Positions 43,014 through 51,470 of a DNA stretch of 64,000 nucleotides are shown piece by piece. Source of the DNA: UBA11872 sp965198285 (GTDB lineage Bacteria; Chloroflexota; UBA11872). The DNA is taken from contig OZ240251.1 in assembly GCA_965198285.1 (NCBI GenBank), positions 2,356,001 through 2,420,000 on the forward strand. The letters run 5' to 3'. The notes beneath the pieces were generated by a model, which saw nothing but the letters and a program-made list of their open reading frames with translations, did no database searches and was not told where the DNA came from. How positions within the stretch are numbered: position 1 is the first letter of the stretch; the number at the start of each line of letters is the position of its first letter. The position numbers and the translations under genes were made by a program.

Positions 43014-45713
43014 ATGGCCGCCCGACGCCGCGCCTCGCGCAAAGACTCCGCCGCAAACACGCTCGTGATCGTGGAATCGCCTGCCAAGGCGCGCACGATC
43101 AAGCGGTACCTGGGCGACGGCTACACCGTGGCGTCATCCATCGGCCACATCCGCGACCTGCCGTCCAGCGCCGCCGAAGTGCCAAAGCAGCTCAAGGGCA
43201 AGGACTGGGCCACGCTCGCCGTGGACGTCGACGAAGGCTTCCGCCCCGTTTACATAATCCCAACCGACAAAAAGCGGGTCGTCGCCGATCTTCGACGCGA
43301 ACTCAAGGGCGCCGGCCAGCTCCTCCTGGCCACGGACGAAGATCGCGAAGGCGAGGCCATTGCCTGGCACTTGGTCGAAGTCCTGAAGCCGCGAACGCCC
43401 GCGCGACGCCTGGTATTTCACGAAATCACCCGTCCGGCCATCACTGAAGCGCTGGCACAAACCCGCGAGATCGACCAGCGGCTGGTCCAGGCCCAGGAAT
43501 CGCGGCGCGTCCTGGACCGCCTGATCGGCTACCTTGTCTCGCCTGTCCTCTGGAGGAAAGTTGGCAGTGGCCTGTCGGCGGGCCGCGTGCAAACCCCCGC
43601 GCTTTGGCTAATCGTTCAGCGCGAGCGCGAACGCATGGCCTTCGTTTCCGCCGCCTACTGCATCCCCACGGCCACGCTCGGTCCGGCAAACGACGCCGAT
43701 GCCACGTTCGAGGCCCGCCTGTTGAGCTTGGACGGCCGAAACCTGGCGACCGCGGCCGACTTCGACCCCGACACGGGCAAGCTGAAGTCCGGAAGCAAGG
43801 CTCGCCTGCTGCCCGAGACCACCGCGCGGGACGTCATCCGGGCGCTGGCGGACGCGTCGTTCCAAGTCACCGACGTCACCAAGCGTCCTCGCACCCGACG
43901 CCCGCAGCCGCCATTTATCACGTCCAGCCTCCAGCGTGCCGCCTCCACCCGTTTGCGCTTTTCCCCGCGCCAGACCATGCGCGTGGCGCAGCAGCTCTAC
44001 GAGAACGGCTACATCACCTATATGCGCACCGACTCGCCCGCGCTCTCGGCGCAGGCGACCAGCGCGGCCCGAGCCGCGGTCCGCGCCGAGGTGCCTGAGG
44101 GACGGGCCGGCGACTACCTGCCGGAACGACCGCGCCGCTACCGCTCCGCGTCGGCCCGGGCGCAGGAGGCCCACGAGGCCATTCGTCCCGCCGGCGAGCG
44201 CTTTCGCCATCCTGACGACCTGGGGCCCGACGTCGACGCCGACGGCCGTCGGCTGTACCGCCTCATCTGGCAGCGCACCCTCGCCTCGCAGATGCGCGAC
44301 GCCCGCTTCGAACAGACTCGGGTACACATTTCGGCCAACGCGGGCGCTAACGGCCCGACCGTCTTCCAGGCCAATGGGCAGGTCGTGGTCTTTGACGGCT
44401 TCCTGCGCGTCTACGCCGGCGATCGTGGCGGCGACACCGTGCTGCCCGACATGGCGGAGGGCGATGTGCTACAGCTCCACGCCATCGACGCCGGCCGTCG
44501 CGAAACCCGTGCACCTGACCGATGGACCGAAGCCAGCCTCATCCGCGAACTCGAGCGGTTGGGCATCGGCCGGCCTTCCACCTACGCCGCCATTCTCGAG
44601 ACCGTGCAGGGCAAGTACGTGGAACGCAAGGACGGCGCCCTGGTGCCGCATTGGAACGCGTTCGCGGTGATTCAGCTGCTGGAAGCGCACTTCCCCGAGC
44701 TAGTCAACGCCGGGTTCACCGCCCGCATGGAAAACGGACTGGACCGGGTGGCCGATGGCTCGTTGGACCCGCAGCCCTGGCTCTCGGCCTTCTACTTCGG
44801 TGCCGACGGTGAGGCGTCCACGAATGGTGAAGGGATGCTGCGCGACGGCCTGCGCCAGCGTATCGAGGCCAGTCAGGAAGCCATCGACGCGCGCTCGGTT
44901 TGCACCATCGCGTTGCCCAACGCCAACGGGTCCTCAATTGCTGTTCGAGTCGGTCGCTACGGTCCGTATCTCGAGGCCGTGGAGAGCGGCGCGCGCGCGC
45001 AGGCCCCGGAAGACCTGGCCCCGGACCAGCTGACTTTGGAGGTTGCCGCTGCTTTGCTGGCAAAGGCTGCCAGCGGCGACGAGCCATTGGGCAGCGATCC
45101 GAAGTCCGGACTGCCTGTGTACCTGAAATCAGGGCGGCTCGGCCCCTACCTCCAACTTGGCGAGGCTTCGAGCGGCCGCCGACGCCCCAAGACAGCCAGC
45201 GTGTGGCCGAAGTACAAGCCTGAGACGCTCACGCTCGAGCAGGCGCTCGACATGCTCGCCTATCCCAAGACATTGGGCGCGCACCCGGAGAGCGGCTCGA
45301 AAGTCACGGTCCAGGACGGCCCCTACGGACCCTACGTCAAGTGCGGCAAGGAATCCCGCAGCCTCCCCGGCGACGGTGCCGAGCGCTACGCAAAGCTGGC
45401 GTCCATCGAGTTGACAGACGCTCTGGATTTGCTCAAGGCGCCGCGGCAACCGCGTCGCCGCCGCGGCCAGTCGGCGCCGCTGGCGGAGCTTGGCGCGCAC
45501 CCGGCCTCCAATGCACCCATTACGGTCCAAGACGGACGCTACGGCCCGTACGTCACCGATGGTGAGCTCAATGCCAGCCTGCCCAAGGGCCGTGATCCGG
45601 CCTCCGTCACACTTGACGATGCCGTGGCGCTGCTGGCCGCCCGTGCCGACCGTGTGGCGGCTCAAGGTGGCCGAAGACGGCGACGCACGAGCACGAGGCG
45701 CCGCGCACGCTGA
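43014..45713 (+). CDS. topA: DNA topoisomerase I
   Basis: 899-residue type IA topoisomerase that relaxes negative supercoils through a 5'-phosphotyrosine. The Toprim domain opens with LVIVESPAKARTIKRYLG and has DEDREGEAIAWH; the catalytic Tyr is in NGYITYMRTDS. The C-terminal zinc fingers of E. coli TopA are missing. In their place are at least three Topo_C-type repeats (GPYLQLG, GPYGPYVKCG, GRYGPYVTDG) and a final Arg-rich tail, as in actinobacterial and some Chloroflexota enzymes. It starts at ATG 43014 with no strong Shine-Dalgarno. Confidence 0.93.
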   Translation: MAARRRASRKDSAANTLVIVESPAKARTIKRYLGDGYTVASSIGHIRDLPSSAAEVPKQLKGKDWATLAVDVDEGFRPVYIIPTDKKRVVADLRRELKGAGQLLLATDEDREGEAIAWHLVEVLKPRTPARRLVFHEITRPAITEALAQTREIDQRLVQAQESRRVLDRLIGYLVSPVLWRKVGSGLSAGRVQTPALWLIVQRERERMAFVSAAYCIPTATLGPANDADATFEARLLSLDGRNLATAADFDPDTGKLKSGSKARLLPETTARDVIRALADASFQVTDVTKRPRTRRPQPPFITSSLQRAASTRLRFSPRQTMRVAQQLYENGYITYMRTDSPALSAQATSAARAAVRAEVPEGRAGDYLPERPRRYRSASARAQEAHEAIRPAGERFRHPDDLGPDVDADGRRLYRLIWQRTLASQMRDARFEQTRVHISANAGANGPTVFQANGQVVVFDGFLRVYAGDRGGDTVLPDMAEGDVLQLHAIDAGRRETRAPDRWTEASLIRELERLGIGRPSTYAAILETVQGKYVERKDGALVPHWNAFAVIQLLEAHFPELVNAGFTARMENGLDRVADGSLDPQPWLSAFYFGADGEASTNGEGMLRDGLRQRIEASQEAIDARSVCTIALPNANGSSIAVRVGRYGPYLEAVESGARAQAPEDLAPDQLTLEVAAALLAKAASGDEPLGSDPKSGLPVYLKSGRLGPYLQLGEASSGRRRPKTASVWPKYKPETLTLEQALDMLAYPKTLGAHPESGSKVTVQDGPYGPYVKCGKESRSLPGDGAERYAKLASIELTDALDLLKAPRQPRRRRGQSAPLAELGAHPASNAPITVQDGRYGPYVTDGELNASLPKGRDPASVTLDDAVALLAARADRVAAQGGRRRRRTSTRRRAR

Positions 45714-45878
45714 ACACGTCGCCGCACGCCGATTGCGATATGCTTGGCCCACGCCCGGCTCGTTCGGGTGAATACACACGCTGCCTGACGCTCGTGGACC
45801 CTGCCGCGACAAGCGGTCCTACGGGCGAGTGACGGTGGCGGAGGATTTTCGAAGGATCAGAAAGAGGCAAAGACGCAT

Positions 45879-46946
45879 ATGCCAGTAGCCTCCATGCGAG
45901 ATTTGCTCGCCGCAGGCGTGCACTTCGGCCACCGTACGCCGCGCTGGAACCCCAAGATGGCGCCGTTCATCTTTGGAGCGCGGGGCGGGGTGCACATCAT
46001 CGATCTTCAGCACACCGTGCGCGCGCTCGACCGCGCCACTGCCTTCATGCGGGCCACGGCCGCCAGCGGTGGCGAAGTCATTTTCGTCGGGACCAAGCGC
46101 CAGGCGCAGGAGGTCGTGCTCGAGCAGGCCGATCGCTGCGGCGCCCACTACGTCCAGCAACGCTGGCTCGGCGGCACGCTCACCAACTTTGAGACGTTGC
46201 GAGCCCGGCTTCAGCGACTGCGCGAGCTCGAGGCCCGCGAGGCCGCTGGCGACTTCGACACGCTCTCCAAGAAGGAAGCGCAACGCCTGCGCGTGGAACT
46301 GGCCCGGCTCACCAAGAAGATGGGCGGCATCAAGCACATGTCGCGCCTGCCCACCGCGCTGTTCATCATCGACCCTAAGCGCGAAGCGAACGCGGTGACC
46401 GAGGCACGCAAGCTCGAAATCCCAATCGTCGCCATCGTCGACACCAACTGCGACCCGGAAGTCGTCGACTACATAGTTCCGGGCAACGATGACGCGATTC
46501 GCTCGATCACGGCAGTGACCACCATCGTCGCCGACGCTGTTCTCGCGGGTCAGGAAGAGTTTCGAAACCGACAGGCTGAGCGCGAGGCGCAGCTCGCGCG
46601 CGAGGCGCAGGCCGCCTTGGCCGCCGCTGCCCGAGCCGAGGCTGCTGGCGACTCGACCAGCGACATTGAGGCCGCCATGCTGGCGGCTGCCGGCGAGGCA
46701 GGCGGCGCACAACAGCAAGCCGCGGCCATCGCCGCCGGAGCAACAGCTGCAGCCGGCGACGCTCAGGGCGCCGCGCGGGGCCGACGCAAGGCCACGCCCC
46801 AGCCGCGTGGTGGCCGCCGCAAGCCCGATGGTCGGGCCGCCGGCCGAGCGGCCGGCGGAGGTGCTCGACCCAGAGGTCGGGCCCGACCCGCGCAGCGCGG
46901 CCCCGGGTCGACCGGCGGGAACCGCAGCGCCCGCCCACGCAACTAA
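45879..46946 (+). CDS. rpsB: 30S ribosomal protein S2
   Basis: 355 residues, against about 230-260 for a typical S2. The first ~230 residues are normal: LLAAGVHFGHRTPRWNPKM, FVGTKRQAQE, RWLGGTLTNFETL, IPIVAIVDTNCDP. The remaining ~110 residues are an Ala/Arg/Gly-rich low-complexity tail of unknown role, perhaps binding rRNA. It heads the cluster rpsB-tsf-pyrH-frr-uppS-cdsA-dxr-rseP. A ribosome-binding-like GAGGC lies about 10 bases before the ATG. Confidence 0.95.
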   Translation: MPVASMRDLLAAGVHFGHRTPRWNPKMAPFIFGARGGVHIIDLQHTVRALDRATAFMRATAASGGEVIFVGTKRQAQEVVLEQADRCGAHYVQQRWLGGTLTNFETLRARLQRLRELEAREAAGDFDTLSKKEAQRLRVELARLTKKMGGIKHMSRLPTALFIIDPKREANAVTEARKLEIPIVAIVDTNCDPEVVDYIVPGNDDAIRSITAVTTIVADAVLAGQEEFRNRQAEREAQLAREAQAALAAAARAEAAGDSTSDIEAAMLAAAGEAGGAQQQAAAIAAGATAAAGDAQGAARGRRKATPQPRGGRRKPDGRAAGRAAGGGARPRGRARPAQRGPGSTGGNRSARPRN

Positions 46947-46959
46947 GGGAATAGCCTTC

Positions 46960-47454
46960 ATGCCGCATAAAGCTTCCGTCGCGGACATTCGTTCGATCCG
47001 GGCCGAAACCGGCGCCGGCGTGATGGACATCAAGCGAGCCATCGAAGACGCCGAGGGGGACCTCGACAGCGCCCGCGAACTCTTAGGCCAGCTCGGGTCG
47101 CAGTTCTCCGCCAAGCGAGCCGAACGCGAAACCAGGGAAGGCCTGATCGCCGCCTACGTCCACCCCGGACGTCCGCTGGGCGCCCTGCTTGAACTCAACT
47201 GCGAGACCGACTTCGTCGCGCGCACCGACGAGTTCACCACGCTTGCTCGCGACATCGCCATGCACATCGCCGCCATGGCGCCAACGCGCATCAGCGACGA
47301 CGATGACCAGGACGCGGACGACGACGGCCCGACCCTGTTGACCCAGCCGTGGTTCCGGGACGGATCGCAAACCGTGGGGCAGGTCATCCAGGCGGCTGTC
47401 GCCATGCTTGGCGAAAACATCCAGGTCGGACGCTTCAGCCGCTTCGAAATCTGA
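46960..47454 (+). CDS. tsf: Elongation factor Ts (short form)
   Basis: 164 residues, nucleotide exchange factor for EF-Tu. N-terminal UBA-like helices (VADIRSIRAETGAGVMDIKRAI) and the core ELNCETDFVARTDEF, which contacts EF-Tu, are present. E. coli EF-Ts has about 280 residues; the second core repeat and coiled coil are missing, as in the short Thermus form. An acidic DDDDQDADDDG stretch is inserted near residue 115. The start at ATG 46960 follows AAGGGA at 9 bases. It is 13 bases downstream of rpsB. Confidence 0.93.
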   Translation: MPHKASVADIRSIRAETGAGVMDIKRAIEDAEGDLDSARELLGQLGSQFSAKRAERETREGLIAAYVHPGRPLGALLELNCETDFVARTDEFTTLARDIAMHIAAMAPTRISDDDDQDADDDGPTLLTQPWFRDGSQTVGQVIQAAVAMLGENIQVGRFSRFEI

Positions 47455-47488
47455 CGTCAGACACACGCCGACTCACACTGGAGGGCCG

Positions 47489-48205
47489 ATGGCGAAACCT
47501 GGCCTGAAATATCGCCGTGTGCTTCTGAAGATCGGCGGAGAGTCCCTGGCGGGTGAACGAGCCTTCGGGATTGACCCGCATGCCGTGCAGGAAATGGCTG
47601 CGCGCATCATCGAGGCGCTTGAGTTGGGCGTCGAACTTGCTGTAGTTGTCGGCGGCGGCAACTTCTGGCGCGGCGGCGAGCACGCGGACATGAACCGCGC
47701 GACCGCCGATTACATCGGAATGCTCGGCACCGTTATGAACGCGATGGCCCTGCAGGAAGCGATCGAACGTCTCGACGTTCCGACTCGTGTGCAGACCGCC
47801 ATCGAAATGCGAGAAGTGGCCGAGCCCTACATTCGCCGCAAGGCGATGGCCCACCTGGAAGACGGCCGACTGGTGATCTTCGCCGCCGGAACCGGCAACC
47901 CCTACTTCACGACCGACACGGCCGGGGCGCTTCGCGCCATGGAGATCGGCGCCGAGGCGCTGCTCAAGGCCACCAAAGTGGACGGCGCGTACACTGACGA
48001 CCCAATGACGAACCCTGACGCGACCCGAATCGAACGCACCACGTATCTGGAGGCCCTCAACAACGGGCTGAAGATCCTGGACGCCACCGCGTTCAGTCTC
48101 TGCATGGACAACAATCTGCCCATCATCGTGTTTCGCCTGGAGGATGAAGGCAGCCTGGTACGCGTCCTGGCGGGCGATCACGTTGGCACCCTGGTGGCGG
48201 CCTGA
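47489..48205 (+). CDS. pyrH: UMP kinase
   Basis: 238-residue bacterial UMP kinase (amino acid kinase fold) that makes UDP from UMP; it acts as a hexamer and is usually GTP-activated and UTP-inhibited. Landmarks are LLKIGGESLAG, VVGGGNFWRG, GTGNPYFTTDTAGALRAMEI and KVDGAYTDDP. The start at 47489 follows a strong GGAGGG. The KxSGE motif here is KIGGE. It sits between tsf and frr, as in many bacteria. Confidence 0.94.
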   Translation: MAKPGLKYRRVLLKIGGESLAGERAFGIDPHAVQEMAARIIEALELGVELAVVVGGGNFWRGGEHADMNRATADYIGMLGTVMNAMALQEAIERLDVPTRVQTAIEMREVAEPYIRRKAMAHLEDGRLVIFAAGTGNPYFTTDTAGALRAMEIGAEALLKATKVDGAYTDDPMTNPDATRIERTTYLEALNNGLKILDATAFSLCMDNNLPIIVFRLEDEGSLVRVLAGDHVGTLVAA

Positions 48206-48212
48206 TCGAGCC

Positions 48213-48770
48213 ATGATCGACGAGTTCATGCTGGACGGCGAGCGGCGCATGGGTCAGGCCGTGGCGCACCTGCGCCGCGAACTGGCGGGAATCCGAACCG
48301 GGCGCGCATCACCGGCGTTGATCCAAGACCTCAGCGTGCCCTACTACGGCCAGCCCACCCCGCTCAAGCAGATCGCGGGCATCTCGGCGCCCGAGGCGCG
48401 TCTACTGGTGGTTCAGCCATGGGACAAAGCCGCGCTGCCGGACATTGAGCGGGCGCTGATCACGTCGGATCTCGGCATCACACCGTCGAACGACGGCAAC
48501 GTGATCCACCTACCCATCCCGCAGCTCAGCGAAGACCGCCGGCGCGACCTGGTGCGCATCGTTCGGCAGCGCGCTGAGGACGGCAAGGTGGCCGTGCGCA
48601 ACGTCCGGCGGGACGTGCACGACGACCTGCGCGAGCTGGTACGTGAAAAAGAGGCCTCACAAGACGACCTTCGCCGCTCGGAATCGCGCCTGCAGGACGT
48701 AACGGACAAGCACGTCGCGGCGATAGATGAATTGAGCCGGCAGAAGGAAGCCGAGGTGATGCAGGTCTGA
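48213..48770 (+). CDS. frr: Ribosome recycling factor
   Basis: 185 residues, the usual RRF size. Together with EF-G it splits terminated ribosomes. Diagnostic pieces are LRRELAGIRTGRASPALI, VPYYGQPTPLKQIA, ITPSNDGNVIHLPIPQLSED and the basic helical end. The ATG at 48213 lies 7 bases after the pyrH stop, so the frame back to 48144 is not used. The next gene, uppS, begins very close after its stop. Confidence 0.94.
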   Translation: MIDEFMLDGERRMGQAVAHLRRELAGIRTGRASPALIQDLSVPYYGQPTPLKQIAGISAPEARLLVVQPWDKAALPDIERALITSDLGITPSNDGNVIHLPIPQLSEDRRRDLVRIVRQRAEDGKVAVRNVRRDVHDDLRELVREKEASQDDLRRSESRLQDVTDKHVAAIDELSRQKEAEVMQV

Positions 48771-48787
48771 GCGGTGAACCCGGAAGG

Positions 48788-49501
48788 GTGCCGGCCCATG
48801 TGGCCATCATCATGGACGGCAACGGCCGCTGGGCGCAGCGCCGCGGCCTGGAACGTCAAGCCGGCCACCACGAAGGCGCCCGCCGCGTGCGGGACATTGC
48901 GGCCGCCTGCATTGACTTCGGCATCGATGTCCTGACCGTCTACGCCTTTTCCACCGAAAACTGGGACCGTCCGGCGGACGAAGTCAGTTTCCTGATGGAC
49001 CTGATCCCCGAGCGCCTCGAAGCCGAGCGGTCCATGATCTTCGATCAGCATGTGCGAATCCGGGTCTTGGGCGAGATCGAGACCCTGCCCCTGATCGACC
49101 GTGTGGCGGTGCAGGACATCATGCGCCAGACGGCCCACCACGACGCCCTGGACCTCAACATTGCCTTCAACTACGGCGGACGCGCGGAAATCGTCCGCGC
49201 CGTGCGAAATCTGATTCGGGACGGCGTGCGCCCTGAAGACGTGACCGAGAACCTGGTAAGCGGGGCCATGTACACCGCCGGTCAACCCGACCCCGACTTG
49301 CTGATCCGGACCGGCGGCGATCAGCGGTCCAGCAACTTTCTGGTCTGGCAGTCCACGTATAGCGAGTACTACTTCTCGCCCACCCTGTGGCCTGACTTCG
49401 CCAGGGAAGCGTTCGAGGAGGCGCTGGCCGACTTCGCTTCGCGGCGGCGACGCTTCGGACGTGTGCCGGTGGCCGCGCCCGGCACGGCGAGCGACGCCTG
49501 A
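48788..49501 (+). CDS. uppS: Undecaprenyl diphosphate synthase (cis-prenyltransferase)
   Basis: About 237 residues. Chains isopentenyl units to undecaprenyl-PP, the carrier for peptidoglycan. It shows HVAIIMDGNGRWAQRRGL, YAFSTENWDRP and LIRTGGDQRSSNF, all family hallmarks. Canonical start GTG 48788 lies directly after a GGAAGG, too close for normal use; an in-frame CTG at 48767 overlapping the frr stop codon would be better spaced. The start is therefore uncertain by seven codons. cdsA follows at once. Confidence 0.92.
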   Translation: MPAHVAIIMDGNGRWAQRRGLERQAGHHEGARRVRDIAAACIDFGIDVLTVYAFSTENWDRPADEVSFLMDLIPERLEAERSMIFDQHVRIRVLGEIETLPLIDRVAVQDIMRQTAHHDALDLNIAFNYGGRAEIVRAVRNLIRDGVRPEDVTENLVSGAMYTAGQPDPDLLIRTGGDQRSSNFLVWQSTYSEYYFSPTLWPDFAREAFEEALADFASRRRRFGRVPVAAPGTASDA

Positions 49502-50295
49502 CGCCGCTGGCCATTCGCGTCGCTAGCGCCCTGGTCCTTGCGCCAGCCATCCTGGCGCTCGCTTGGTGGCATCCCGTGGCGCTGGCGGTGCCTATGGCGC
49601 TGGCGGCGGCAGCGATTGCCTTCGAAATAGGAACGATGTATGCGGCAAGCGGCCTCAGGGTCTCGCGCGGAGCCGGCGCGCTCTTGGCCGCTGCCCTGGT
49701 GGCGCGCTGGGCCCTCGGCGCGGAGCAGCAGCCCTGGCTTGACCTCGCCATTGGCGTACTCGCCGCCTTCACCTTGCTGCGCCAACTCTGGCATCCGCGC
49801 ATGTACGGGCGCTTCACCAGCTGGGGACTGGCGGTCGCGTCAGCGGTCTACGCCGGCGGTCTGCTGGGGTTCCTGGTCTTGCTTCGGTCGCTGCCAAACG
49901 GCTTCTGGTGGGTGGCCCTGGCCCTGGCTGTGACCTGGGCCTATGACACGTTCGGGTACATCGTGGGACGCAGCTGGGGTCGGCGCGGCTTTATGACCCA
50001 CATCTCACCCCGCAAGACCTGGGAAGGCGTGGCCGGAGGCCTGCTGGCGGCAATCATCGTCGTCGGTGCGTTCGCGCCGGTCCTCGGTTACGCCTGGTGG
50101 TTCGCGATTCCCTTAGGATTCCTCTCGAGCCTTGCCGCGCAAGCGGGCGATCTGGTGGCGTCGATGCTCAAGCGAGATACTGGGCAGAAGGACTCCGGCC
50201 GGCTGATCCCCGGGCACGGCGGCATGCTGGACCGGCTGGACGCCCTGCTGTTCGTGGCGCCCGCCGTATTCGCATTCGCCCGGCTGGTGGCCTGA
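49498..50295 (+). CDS. cdsA: Phosphatidate cytidylyltransferase (CDP-diacylglycerol synthase)
   Basis: About 265 residues, integral membrane enzyme making CDP-diacylglycerol from phosphatidate and CTP. The signature is clear: DTFGYIVGRSWGRRGF, ISPRKTWEGVAGG, and MLKRDTGQKDSGRLIPGHGG with the final MLDRLD. Several hydrophobic helices precede it. The first canonical start is GTG 49576, but homologues begin with the sequence encoded upstream (LAIRVASALVLAPAILAL). That stretch has no ATG, GTG or TTG; a CTG (49498) and an ACG (49501) overlap the uppS stop. I place the start there by inference. It overlaps dxr at TGATG. Confidence 0.88.
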   Translation: MTPLAIRVASALVLAPAILALAWWHPVALAVPMALAAAAIAFEIGTMYAASGLRVSRGAGALLAAALVARWALGAEQQPWLDLAIGVLAAFTLLRQLWHPRMYGRFTSWGLAVASAVYAGGLLGFLVLLRSLPNGFWWVALALAVTWAYDTFGYIVGRSWGRRGFMTHISPRKTWEGVAGGLLAAIIVVGAFAPVLGYAWWFAIPLGFLSSLAAQAGDLVASMLKRDTGQKDSGRLIPGHGGMLDRLDALLFVAPAVFAFARLVA

Positions 50296-51470
50296 TGACC
50301 GCCACGGCGTCTGGCGCCACTCCTGGACGCAAGCGCGTGGTGATCCTGGGATCCACCGGTTCCATCGGCGTACAGACGCTCGATGTCGTACGCGCCCATC
50401 CGGATCGGTTCGAGATTCTCGGACTGGCCTGCGGCTCGAACTGCGAGTTGCTGTTCCAGCAACTTCGCGAGTTTGACGCGCCGTTGGCCTGCGTCCGCGA
50501 CGTCGACCCGGCCGCTGGCGCCTGGCCCGCCGGTACCGAACGCCTTCCCTATCCCGACGGCATGGCCGACATGGCGGGGCTGCCTGAGGCCGACATTGTG
50601 GTTGTGGCGACCGTCGGCGATGCCGGGTTTCGGCCCACCGAAAGCGCGCTCCGCGCCGGCAACAACGTCGCCCTGGCCAGCAAGGAAATGCTGGTGATGG
50701 GCGGCGGCCTTTTCCGCAGGCTGGCCGACGAGACCGGCGCCGCCATTCTGCCCATCGACAGCGAACACAGCGCGATTTGGCAGTGCCTGGCCGGCGAAGC
50801 AACCGAAAGCGTCCAGCGGCTGATCCTGACGGCATCCGGCGGGCCGTTCCGCGCCTGGACATTGCCAGACATTCGGACGGCCACCGCGGAGGAAGCGCTC
50901 GAGCATCCCAACTGGGACATGGGAGCCAAGATCACGGTCGACTCAGCCAGCCTGCTCAACAAGGGGCTCGAAATCATCGAGGCCCACTGGCTGTTTCAGA
51001 CACCGTACCGGGCAATTAACGTGATCGTTCATCCTGAATCCATCGTGCACTCGATGGTTGAATTTCATGACGGTTCGATAAAAGCCCAACTCGGTGTGCC
51101 CGACATGCGATTGCCCATCCAATACGCCATCGGCTTCCCCGAGCGACTGCCCGAGGCGCACGCGCCCCTGGACCTGCGAACCCTTTCGCGACTGACCTTC
51201 GAGCAGCCGGACGAGCGGCGGTTTCCCCTGTTGGCGCTCGCGCGCGCCGCGGGCGCGGCGGGCGGCACAGCGCCCGCCACACTCTGCGGCGCGGACGATG
51301 CCGCGACGGCCTGGTTCATCGACGAAGGCGGCCCATTTGGCGAGATGACCGACGCCATCCAAGCCGCCATGGACGCCATTCCACCGGACCCGCTTGACGA
51401 CTTGGGTGCAGCGTTGGCCGCGCACCGGCGGGGGTTCGAGCTCGTGCGGGCGCGCCTGGTCGGCGGATGA
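50295..51470 (+). CDS. dxr: 1-deoxy-D-xylulose 5-phosphate reductoisomerase
   Basis: 391 residues; converts DXP to MEP with NADPH, the first committed step of the MEP isoprenoid pathway. Visible features are NADPH-binding VVILGSTGSIGVQTLDVV, ALASKEMLV, the metal and substrate site IDSEHSAIWQCL, and PESIVHSMVEFHDG. ATG 50295 overlaps the cdsA stop by one base, so the frame back to 50097 is not used. With ispG at 56.7 kb it shows that the organism uses the MEP route. Confidence 0.94.
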   Translation: MTATASGATPGRKRVVILGSTGSIGVQTLDVVRAHPDRFEILGLACGSNCELLFQQLREFDAPLACVRDVDPAAGAWPAGTERLPYPDGMADMAGLPEADIVVVATVGDAGFRPTESALRAGNNVALASKEMLVMGGGLFRRLADETGAAILPIDSEHSAIWQCLAGEATESVQRLILTASGGPFRAWTLPDIRTATAEEALEHPNWDMGAKITVDSASLLNKGLEIIEAHWLFQTPYRAINVIVHPESIVHSMVEFHDGSIKAQLGVPDMRLPIQYAIGFPERLPEAHAPLDLRTLSRLTFEQPDERRFPLLALARAAGAAGGTAPATLCGADDAATAWFIDEGGPFGEMTDAIQAAMDAIPPDPLDDLGAALAAHRRGFELVRARLVGG

